Positions 1-5,549 of a stretch of 5,669 nucleotides of DNA are shown here, piece after piece. Position 1 is the stretch's first letter, and each line of letters begins with the position of its first letter. The notes beneath the pieces are model-generated. The model was given only the letters and a program-made list of their open reading frames with translations, searched no databases and was not told where the DNA came from. Both the position numbers and the translations under genes were made by a program. The DNA is taken from assembly GCA_021807465.1 (NCBI GenBank), contig JAKBCX010000126.1:1-5669 (forward strand), read 5' to 3'. Source of the stretch: Pseudomonadota bacterium. GTDB taxonomy: Bacteria > Pseudomonadota > Alphaproteobacteria > Acetobacterales > Acetobacteraceae.

Positions 1-165
1 CGAATCGCCACCATGACCGAGGCCGAGCTGGATGAGCTGGAAGAGGTGATGGAATTCCCGGATGCCGAGCTGGCCGACTGGCTGACCGGCCGCAAGCCCA
101 TCCCCGCCCATGCCGACAGCCCCATGCTCCGCCGCATACGCGAGGCGGCGCTGAACCGCACATGA
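1..165 (+). CDS. sdhE: SdhE (SDHAF2/YgfY family) succinate dehydrogenase assembly factor, 3' part only
   Basis: The window opens inside this gene; 54 codons are visible in frame 1, ending with TGA at 163-165. The residues include TEAELDELEEVMEFPDAELA followed by DWLTGRKPIP, which match the C-terminal helices of the SdhE/SDHAF2 family (an acidic leucine helix, then a D-x-x-L-x-x-W-x-x-G turn). SdhE proteins are small, about 90 residues, cytoplasmic, and promote covalent attachment of FAD to SdhA, the flavoprotein subunit of succinate dehydrogenase. The conserved N-terminal RGxxE motif needed for that role lies upstream of the window, so it cannot be checked. The stop overlaps the mfd start (ATGA), which suggests one transcript with translational coupling; sdhE next to mfd is a familiar alphaproteobacterial arrangement. 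The family is fairly sure from the tail and the context, but the start is unknown. Confidence 0.85.
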   Translation, partial: RIATMTEAELDELEEVMEFPDAELADWLTGRKPIPAHADSPMLRRIREAALNRT

Positions 166-3100
166 TCCCGGTTTACGGCGCCCCGGAGGGGGTAGATGCG
201 CTGGTGCTGGTGCGCCGCGTGGGTGAGCATGACGGGCCGGTGCTGCACATTGCCCGCGATGATACGCGCTTGGCCGCCCTGGCCGAGCAGATTGCCTTTT
301 TCGGGCCGGAGATAGAGGTTGTGGCGTTCCCCGCCTGGGACTGCCTGCCTTATGACCGCGTTTCTCCCAATGCCGGGATTATCGCCGACCGCATTGCCGC
401 GCTGAGCCGCCTGCAGGCCTCGCCCGGGGCCAAGCGCATTGTGCTGACCACCGCCAACGCGGCGCTGCAAAAACTGCCGCCGCGCTCCGCCTTGGCCGGG
501 GCAGGCATGCGGCTTGCCAAGGGCGATGCTGTCTCGGTGGCCGATATTGCCGCGTTCCTGGAAGCCGATGGTTACCGCCACACAGGCACGGTGATGGAGG
601 CGGGCGAATTTTCCCGCCGTGGCGGCATTCTGGACGTTTTCCCGGCAGGTGCCGCCGCGCCGGTGCGTATCGACCTGTTCGGCGACGAGATTGAGAGCAT
701 CCGCCGTTTCGACCCCGAGACCCAGCGCTCGGGTGAGGACGTGGCGGTGCTGGAATTCGCCCCTGCCTCGGAAGTGCCGTTCGACTCCACCTCCATCGCC
801 CGGTTCCGCACCAACTGGCGCGAGCTGTTCGGGGCGGAATCGGTAAAAGACCCGCTTTACGTCTCCGTGTCCGAGGGGCACCGCCACCCCGGCATCGAGC
901 ATTACGGCCCGCTTTTCGCCGAGACCATGGAGAGTATTTTCGATTATCTCCCCGGCGCCTCGGTCAGCCTGGATCACCAGGCCGAGGGCGCCGTAGCGGC
1001 GCGGCTGGAGCTGATTGCCGACCATTACGCCGAGCGCCGCACCCCGGCGCGGGCGGGCGAGCCTATCTACCGCCCCATCCCACCCGGCATGTTGTACCTG
1101 GACCGCGAGGAGTGGGATGCGGCCTTGGCCAAGGGGCCATGCTTCGAGATCACGCCATTTTCCCGCCCCGATGGCGCCGCTCAGGGCGTGGATATTGGCG
1201 GCCGCCCCGGGCCCATCCTCACCGGGCAGCCCATGGCGGCCATGGACGGGTTTGCCGAACTGAAGGGCAAATGGGCGGCTGCAGGCCGTACCGTCATCCT
1301 CGCGGCCTGGAGCTTCGGCTCGCGCGAGCGACTGACGCTGATGCTGAAAGAGCATGGGCTACGCGACATACGCCCCATAGCTACGGCTGACGAAGCCCGC
1401 GCCCTGCCGCCGGGGGTGGTGGCGCTGGCCGTACTGCCCTTGGAGCGCGGCTTCGTAACCGACCGCCTGGCCGTGGTCTCGGAGCAGGACCTTCTCGGCA
1501 GCCGCATCGCCCGCCCGCCCAAGCGCAAGAAGCGCGCCGACCAGTTCATCGCCGATGCTACGGAGATTGAGGAGGGCGACCTGGTGGTTCACCAGGACCA
1601 CGGCATTGGCCGCTATGCCGGGCTAGAAGCGGTGACGGTGAACGGCGCGGCGCATGACTGCCTGAAGCTGCTTTACGATGGCGGCGACAAGCTGTTCCTG
1701 CCGGTCGAGAATATCGACCTGCTCTCACGCTTTGGTAACGAGACCGATGGCGTGGCGCTGGACAAGCTCGGCGGTGCCTCATGGCAGGCGCGCAAGGCCA
1801 AGGCCAAGAACCGTATTCAGGACATGGCGGCCGGCCTCATCCGTCTGGCCGCCGAACGGCAGATGCGCGAGGCCCCTCTGCTGACGCCGGAAGACGGGTT
1901 ATTCGCTGAATTCTGCGCCCGTTTTCCCTATACCGAGACCGAGGACCAGGCGAAGGCCATTGCCGACGTGCTGGAGGATTTCGCAGCGGGCAAGCCCATG
2001 GACAGGCTGATTTGCGGCGATGTGGGCTTTGGCAAGACCGAGGTGGCACTGCGCGCGGCCTATGTGGCCGCCATGGCTGGCACACAGGTGGCGGTGGTGG
2101 TGCCCACCACGCTCCTCGCCCGCCAGCATTACCGCGCCTTTGCAGCGCGGTTCGAGGGTTTGCCGCTGAAAGTGGCGCAGCTTTCGCGCCTGGTTGCCGC
2201 CAAGGATGCAACGAAAGTACGCGACGGCCTGGCCGATGGCAGCATCAACATCGTTATCGGTACCCATGCCCTGATGGCGCAGAGCGTGAAATTCGCCGAT
2301 CTCGGCCTGCTCATTGTCGATGAAGAGCAGCATTTTGGCGTGAAGCATAAGGAGCGGCTGAAGGAACTGAAAGCCGACGTGCATGTGCTCACCCTCACCG
2401 CCACGCCCATTCCGCGCACGTTACAGCTTGCGCTTACCGGTGTGCGCGACCTCTCACTCATCACTACCCCGCCGGTGGACAGGCTGGCCGTTCGCACCTT
2501 CATCATGCCGTTTGATTCGCTGGTGATCCGCGAAGCCATCGCGCGTGAGAAATTCCGCGGCGGGCAGATTTTCTGTGTCGTGCCGCGGATTGAAGATTTG
2601 GATTCCGTGGCCGCGCGGCTGCGTGAAATCGCACCGGATATACGCACAGTCATCGCGCATGGGCGCCTGGCGCCCTCCGAGCTTGAGCGCGTGATGACGG
2701 AATTCGGAGAGGGCCAATACGATATTCTGCTTGCCACCAACATCGTCGAATCCGGGTTGGATATGCCCGCGGTGAACACGCTGATTGTGCACCGGGCCGA
2801 TATGTTCGGTCTGGCCAGCCTGTACCAGTTGCGCGGGCGTGTGGGGCGCGGCAAGCAGCGCGGCTATGCGTACCTAACCTGGCCGCCGCATCATCGCCTC
2901 TCGGCTGCCGCCGAAAAACGCCTGGAGGTGATGCAGACGCTCGACCAGCTTGGCGCGGGTTTCACCCTGGCCAGCCACGACCTTGATTTGCGCGGCGCGG
3001 GCAATTTGCTGGGCGACGAGCAATCGGGCCATATCCGCGAGGTGGGCATTGAGCTGTACCAGCAGATGCTGGAGGACGCGGTGAACGAGTTGCGCGCCAG

Positions 3101-3587
3101 CAACAAGGAAAAAGTGGTGGAGCGTGACTGGACGCCCAACATCAACCTCGGCCTGCCGGTGCTCATCCCAGAAACATACGTCGCGGATCTGCCCGTGCGG
3201 CTTGGGCTGTACCGGCGCATCGGCGCGCTGAGCACGGATGCCGAGAGCGAGGCGCTGGCCGCCGAGCTGGCGGACCGCTTTGGCCCGCTACCAAGCGAGG
3301 TGGAAAACCTGCTGGAAACCGTGGCACTGAAACGCGCCTGCCGTGCCGCGAATGTCGAGAAGCTGGATGCCGGGCCAAAAGGCATGGTGATTGCCTTCCG
3401 CAAGAACGATTTTGCTAATCCTGCTGGGTTGATCCAGTGGATATCCTCCCGCGGCGGCATGGTGAAATTGCGGCCGGACCAAAAGCTGGTGGTAACGCGT
3501 GAGATGGATGTTGCGGCGCGGATGAAAATTGCCCGCGACGTGCTGGGCGCCTTGGTGAAGCTCGCCAAGCTGGAAAAGGTAGCGTAA
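162..3587 (+). CDS. mfd: Mfd, transcription-repair coupling factor (complete, 1141 residues)
   Basis: Mfd is a cytoplasmic ATP-dependent DNA translocase that pushes stalled RNA polymerase off DNA and recruits UvrA for nucleotide excision repair. The length is close to E. coli Mfd (1148). All domains are present in order. The UvrB-like N-terminal module spans about 1-330; R153, R169 and F173 align without gaps to the E. coli UvrA-contacting R165, R181 and F185, as I recall them. The RNA polymerase interaction domain is about 468-540 (VVHQDHGIGRYAGL). The RecG-like translocase has Walker A GDVGFGKTE at 619-627 (K625), the DEEQ box at 720-723, TATPIPRT at 746-753 and motif VI QLRGRVGRG at 889-897. 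The TRG motif HDLDLRGAGNLLGDEQSG is at 939-956 (R944, Q954), and the C-terminal autoinhibitory TRCF domain is about 995-1120. The ATG overlaps the sdhE stop; a GAGG at 142-145 is rather distant, so coupling probably drives initiation. No frameshift or missing catalytic residue is seen. Confidence 0.98.
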   Translation: MIPVYGAPEGVDALVLVRRVGEHDGPVLHIARDDTRLAALAEQIAFFGPEIEVVAFPAWDCLPYDRVSPNAGIIADRIAALSRLQASPGAKRIVLTTANAALQKLPPRSALAGAGMRLAKGDAVSVADIAAFLEADGYRHTGTVMEAGEFSRRGGILDVFPAGAAAPVRIDLFGDEIESIRRFDPETQRSGEDVAVLEFAPASEVPFDSTSIARFRTNWRELFGAESVKDPLYVSVSEGHRHPGIEHYGPLFAETMESIFDYLPGASVSLDHQAEGAVAARLELIADHYAERRTPARAGEPIYRPIPPGMLYLDREEWDAALAKGPCFEITPFSRPDGAAQGVDIGGRPGPILTGQPMAAMDGFAELKGKWAAAGRTVILAAWSFGSRERLTLMLKEHGLRDIRPIATADEARALPPGVVALAVLPLERGFVTDRLAVVSEQDLLGSRIARPPKRKKRADQFIADATEIEEGDLVVHQDHGIGRYAGLEAVTVNGAAHDCLKLLYDGGDKLFLPVENIDLLSRFGNETDGVALDKLGGASWQARKAKAKNRIQDMAAGLIRLAAERQMREAPLLTPEDGLFAEFCARFPYTETEDQAKAIADVLEDFAAGKPMDRLICGDVGFGKTEVALRAAYVAAMAGTQVAVVVPTTLLARQHYRAFAARFEGLPLKVAQLSRLVAAKDATKVRDGLADGSINIVIGTHALMAQSVKFADLGLLIVDEEQHFGVKHKERLKELKADVHVLTLTATPIPRTLQLALTGVRDLSLITTPPVDRLAVRTFIMPFDSLVIREAIAREKFRGGQIFCVVPRIEDLDSVAARLREIAPDIRTVIAHGRLAPSELERVMTEFGEGQYDILLATNIVESGLDMPAVNTLIVHRADMFGLASLYQLRGRVGRGKQRGYAYLTWPPHHRLSAAAEKRLEVMQTLDQLGAGFTLASHDLDLRGAGNLLGDEQSGHIREVGIELYQQMLEDAVNELRASNKEKVVERDWTPNINLGLPVLIPETYVADLPVRLGLYRRIGALSTDAESEALAAELADRFGPLPSEVENLLETVALKRACRAANVEKLDAGPKGMVIAFRKNDFANPAGLIQWISSRGGMVKLRPDQKLVVTREMDVAARMKIARDVLGALVKLAKLEKVA

Positions 3588-3594
3588 CGATGTC

Positions 3595-3891
3595 CTAAAG
3601 GGACCGCCAAAACGCTACCGTACAGCTTACCACGAGCGGAATATGCGGATGGGCCGAACGCTGCTCATAGCGCTCAATATCCCCGGTGGCTCCGGCTTGG
3701 CCGATGGAGTTGATGACGCTATACATCGTTCCCGAATCGTTGCCAGCAATGGCCGAGGCGGCGGTTTGCACGTTGTGAGCCTCCACGTCCTTGCAGATAT
3801 TGGTGCTGCCGCCAGCGACCATTGGTGCCGCAAAAAACACGGCCAAAACGGCGAAAACTGCGCCTAGCAGCGTGGTGCTCAGGGTATTCAT
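3595..3891 (-). CDS. Small predicted secreted protein of unknown function (98 residues)
   Basis: I do not recognise a family. Residues 1-27 look like a Sec signal peptide: a short polar start (MNTLSTT), a hydrophobic core at about 8-23 and a small-residue region VAGG where cleavage is plausible. The mature part would be about 70 residues, with exactly two cysteines, C33 (NICKD) and C90 (VVSCTVAFW), able to form one disulfide in the periplasm or outside. The middle (about 41-72) is rich in A, G, S, N and T. The gene starts with ATG at 3891 behind a strong GGAGG with a 9-base spacer, which supports real translation. Its TAG stop is 7 bases from the mfd stop, in convergent orientation. It lies on the same strand as the ccm-SMR operon, but after a 104-base gap, so it may have its own promoter. 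If cleavage fails, it would be a membrane-anchored protein. Real gene: likely; function: unknown. Confidence 0.65.
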   Translation of the reverse strand: MNTLSTTLLGAVFAVLAVFFAAPMVAGGSTNICKDVEAHNVQTAASAIAGNDSGTMYSVINSIGQAGATGDIERYEQRSAHPHIPLVVSCTVAFWRSL

Positions 3892-3900
3892 GCTCTGCTT

Positions 3901-3905
3901 CCTCC
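3901..3905 (-). promoter_or_regulatory. Ribosome binding site of the small secreted protein gene
   Basis: GGAGG on the - strand lies 9 bases before the ATG at 3891. It is the strongest Shine-Dalgarno match in the window and is the main reason to accept this small gene and its start. Confidence 0.65.
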
Positions 3906-3969
3906 AGTTGTTGGCGCAATATGCTTGCCTCAGAGCTGGGGGCGGATTGGCGTATGCGCAAATGAATCC

Positions 3970-3992
3970 ATTGCCAGATCATCTATGGCAAT
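3970..3992. repeat. 7-9-7 inverted repeat in the gap after the SMR gene
   Basis: ATTGCCA (3970-3976) and TGGCAAT (3986-3992) are exact reverse complements separated by 9 bases. The element starts 5 bases past the SMR stop codon and lies 78 bases before the ATG of the next gene. Read on the - strand it could form a weak 7-bp hairpin, but only a broken T-rich stretch (GGATTCATTT) follows, so it is not a classic intrinsic terminator. An operator for a dimeric regulator is an equally open reading. The repeat is seen directly; its role is inference. Confidence 0.45.
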
Positions 3993-3996
3993 AATA

Positions 3997-4326
3997 TCAG
4001 CGCACTCCCATTTTGGAAAATAGATTCAACACCGCAACACCTAAAATAATGAGTCCGATTCCAAATAATCCGGCCGTGTCCACCGGCTGGCGGTAATAAA
4101 AACACCCTACCCCGGCGATGATAATGATGCCGAAACCGCACCAGAGCGCATAAACATAGCCAAGCGGCAGCACCCGCACCACCAGAGAGAGCGCGTAGAA
4201 GCTGATACCATAACCGGCAAGCACGATGAGCGAGGGCAGGGGGCGGGTAAAGCTATCGCAAGCCTTGAGCGCCGAGGTGGCGCTTACCTCGGCGAGGATG
4301 GCCAGAAAAAGATAGAAATACGCCAT
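3997..4326 (-). CDS. Small multidrug resistance (SMR) transporter, EmrE/QacE-like
   Basis: A 109-residue inner-membrane protein with four hydrophobic helices (about 3-20, 32-50, 56-75, 85-103), the size of EmrE (110). SMR proteins work as dimers exchanging protons for cationic drugs, quaternary ammonium compounds or related substrates. The essential acidic residue of helix 1 is present as E13 in AILAEVSAT (E14 in EmrE). The FTRPLPS loop, the YALWCGFG helix-3 motif (Y59, W62) and the NLFSK tail also match. The LAEV and NLFSK wording fits the drug-exporting Qac branch better than the guanidinium exporters, but substrate cannot be settled by eye. The ATG at 4326 shares a base with the stop of the SDHAF4-like gene (TGATG), implying reinitiation; no strong ribosome binding site is visible. 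An in-frame TTG at 4359 would add 11 polar residues not found in the family, so I chose the ATG. Only one SMR gene is present, so a homodimer is likely. Confidence 0.93.
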   Translation of the reverse strand: MAYFYLFLAILAEVSATSALKACDSFTRPLPSLIVLAGYGISFYALSLVVRVLPLGYVYALWCGFGIIIIAGVGCFYYRQPVDTAGLFGIGLIILGVAVLNLFSKMGVR

Positions 4327-4469
4327 CAGAAATCGGTGCAGCGCCCGTTTTTCTCCCAATCACCATAACGTGTTGGCTCCGGCCCCGCGGGTCCGCCAAT
4401 TTCTTTCGGCATTTTCGGCGGCTCCGGCTTCTTTTCCGGTTCCGGCTTTTCCGTCTTGGCCTCGTCCAT
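4326..4469 (-). CDS. DUF1674 protein, SDHAF4-like succinate dehydrogenase assembly factor (47 residues)
   Basis: The C-terminal half, GPEPTRYGDWEKNGRCTDF, is nearly identical to the end of mitochondrial SDHAF4 and bacterial DUF1674 proteins, preceded by the usual EIGGP. SDHAF4 binds the FAD-loaded SDHA subunit and helps it join the iron-sulfur subunit while limiting side reactions; a matching cytoplasmic role is inferred here. The N-terminal 22 residues are a low-complexity, charged and proline-rich stretch (repeats of KPEP/EPEKKPEPP), probably disordered. The ATG at 4469 was chosen because AGGAG lies 7 to 8 bases upstream; a longer frame exists to 4670, but it runs inside ccmI and has no homology to the family. 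The gene begins 10 bases after the ccmI stop and its TGA overlaps the SMR start, so it sits as a small link in the operon. Family assignment is firm; the link to succinate dehydrogenase rests on homology. Confidence 0.92.
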   Translation of the reverse strand: MDEAKTEKPEPEKKPEPPKMPKEIGGPAGPEPTRYGDWEKNGRCTDF

Positions 4470-4476
4470 TATCAAT

Positions 4477-4481
4477 CTCCT
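4477..4481 (-). promoter_or_regulatory. Ribosome binding site of the SDHAF4-like gene
   Basis: AGGAG on the - strand is 7 bases before the ATG at 4469. Its first two bases are also the last two of the ccmI TAG stop (4482-4480), so ribosomes finishing ccmI reach this site directly. It decides the start of the 47-residue protein. Confidence 0.7.
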
Positions 4482-5103
4482 AAGGCGAACCGCCCGTGGC
4501 CTGGGCGATACGCTGTTCATCCAAGGGCCTCCAGCTTGCGCCCGCGGGCGCGTGGGCCAGCGATTGCCGGAACAGGGCAAGGGCCTCGGGCGTGATGGTC
4601 CCAGCCTGTTCGGATAGCGCCTCCGCCAGATAAGCCTGCCCCTGGCTGGCATCAACCGAATTTGGGTCAACGCTGGCCAGATGTGCGCGCAATAGGGTAA
4701 TAAGCTGGGTCAACCGGGTTTGCACCGCCTTTTCCTGTGTCATCCATTGGGCATGCGGTTCGGAAGGCACGTTATATGTTTTGCCCGGCAGATACAGGGC
4801 AAAGGCCGCGACCGGCAGAGCGATGATGGTGGCGATGAGCAGCGGCCGGGCATCGCCCCCCATATCCGGCATGGCACTGGAATCGGCGGCCAGCAGCCGG
4901 CGTTCCACCTCTAGCCTGGCGGCCTTGTATTCGGCCTCGCCAATGCGCCCATCCTCGCGGTCGCGCGCCAGCTCGGTAAGCTGGGCACGGTGCAGGGCCA
5001 AAGCGGCCTCGCGCCGGTTGCGTAAGGTACGTGGGCGGCGCAAGGCAAATAAAAGCGGCGCGGTAAGCAGCAGCACCACGCCCAGCATGATAAGCAGGAT
5101 CAT
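4480..5103 (-). CDS. ccmI: Short CcmI (CycH-type) cytochrome c maturation protein, 207 residues
   Basis: CcmI is the membrane chaperone that holds apocytochrome c for haem ligation by CcmF/CcmH. The N-terminal part is typical: a first membrane helix (about 2-20), a charged helical loop with LHRAQLTELARDREDGRIGE and AEYKAARLEVERRLLAA (37-73), and a second membrane helix (about 87-104). The remaining 100 periplasmic residues should hold a row of TPR repeats, but only one TPR-like helix pair is visible (YLAEALSEQAG, then TPEALALFRQSLAHAP). It is followed by ASWRPLDEQRIAQA, which resembles the normal C-terminal end of the family. Many CcmI/CycH proteins are about 350-430 residues, so this one seems internally shortened rather than cut off; the frame is open and ends cleanly. 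The ATG overlaps the ccmH stop (ATGA), and the TAG runs into the ribosome binding site of the SDHAF4-like gene. Assignment is supported by both sequence and position after ccmH. Confidence 0.88.
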   Translation of the reverse strand: MILLIMLGVVLLLTAPLLFALRRPRTLRNRREAALALHRAQLTELARDREDGRIGEAEYKAARLEVERRLLAADSSAMPDMGGDARPLLIATIIALPVAAFALYLPGKTYNVPSEPHAQWMTQEKAVQTRLTQLITLLRAHLASVDPNSVDASQGQAYLAEALSEQAGTITPEALALFRQSLAHAPAGASWRPLDEQRIAQATGGSP

Positions 5104-5549
5104 TCTCGTAACAACTCTTCCAGCCGCGCGGCTTCTGCCTCGTCCAGCGGTTTAGGGGCATTGCCGCCACGCCGCCGCCCGAACCAGAAGATGGCCAGCC
5201 CCATGGCCAGCGCCAGCACTGGCATGGCGTAGAGCAGCCAGGTAAGCGGCGAAAATGGCGGTTTAAGCAGCACGAAAATACCGTAACGCTGCACCATATA
5301 ATTCAGAATCTGCTTGTCCGGCACACCTTGCTTTACCTGTGCGCGAATAATCCCGCGCAACTGCCCGGCCAGCTTGGCGTTCGACTGCTCGATGCTCTCA
5401 TTCTGGCACACTAGGCAGCGCAACTGGCTGCCGATGGCTTCCGCGCGCTTTTCCTGCGGGGCGGTCAGCGTCACGCCGTCGCGCGTTACCACGGTCTGGG
5501 CCAGAGCGAAGGCGGGGAGTAGGAACAGGAGCAGGAGAAGCCGCTTCAA
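5100..5549 (-). CDS. ccmH: CcmH/CycL, cytochrome c maturation thiol-oxidoreductase subunit
   Basis: A 149-residue protein anchored in the inner membrane with its redox domain in the periplasm. Residues 1-17 are a Sec signal peptide (MKRLLLLLFLLPAFALA). The haem-lyase-associated thiol motif LRCLVCQ is at 43-49 with both cysteines (C45, C48), followed by NESIEQSNAKLAGQLR and YGIFVLLKPPF (89-99), then one membrane helix (about 103-124) and a charged cytoplasmic tail. It reduces the haem-binding CXXCH cysteines of apocytochrome c together with CcmG, and works with CcmF and CcmI. It is the short single-domain form, with CcmI encoded separately as in most alphaproteobacteria. The start is TTG: it places GGAG 8 bases upstream, gives a proper signal peptide and overlaps the ccmG stop as TTGA. 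The stop overlaps the ccmI start. All key residues are intact. Confidence 0.96.
   Translation of the reverse strand: MKRLLLLLFLLPAFALAQTVVTRDGVTLTAPQEKRAEAIGSQLRCLVCQNESIEQSNAKLAGQLRGIIRAQVKQGVPDKQILNYMVQRYGIFVLLKPPFSPLTWLLYAMPVLALAMGLAIFWFGRRRGGNAPKPLDEAEAARLEELLRE

Noticed and set aside
1899..2384. 161-codon open frame on the - strand inside mfd
   Set aside because: It is antisense to the Walker A and DEEQ region of mfd, and its H/Q/R-rich composition is that of a shadow frame.
2129..2854. 241-codon open frame on the - strand inside mfd
   Set aside because: It lies wholly antisense to the conserved helicase motifs, is rich in S, R and P as expected from a GC-rich antisense frame, and shows no recognisable domain.
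3592..3604. GTCC-TAAAG-GGAC hairpin between the convergent stops as a terminator
   Set aside because: The stem is only 4 bp and no T-run follows on either strand.
2891..3610. 239-codon open frame on the - strand over the end of mfd
   Set aside because: It has the Ser/Arg-rich composition of an antisense frame and overlaps the conserved TRG and C-terminal domain of mfd; it also collides with the end of the small secreted gene.
3643..3867. 74-codon + strand frame opposite the small secreted protein
   Set aside because: The - strand reading has a signal peptide and a strong ribosome binding site, while this one has neither.
3906..3996. Sigma-70 promoter for the small secreted gene (for example TTGCCA near 3990 with a downstream AT-rich hexamer)
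   Set aside because: No -35/-10 pair with acceptable matches at 16-18 base spacing could be found, so I do not report one.
3997..4359. SMR transporter starting at TTG 4359 (120 residues)
   Set aside because: The extra 11 residues are charged and absent from the family, and the ATG at 4326 gives the usual length and position of the essential Glu.
4420..4469. Short repeated TTCCGG/CCGGCTT units
   Set aside because: They encode the Lys/Glu/Pro low-complexity start of the SDHAF4-like protein and need no further explanation.
4326..4670. N-terminally extended, 114-residue version of the SDHAF4-like protein
   Set aside because: The first 67 residues overlap ccmI, are Arg/Pro-rich with no family similarity, and the internal ATG at 4469 has its own ribosome binding site.
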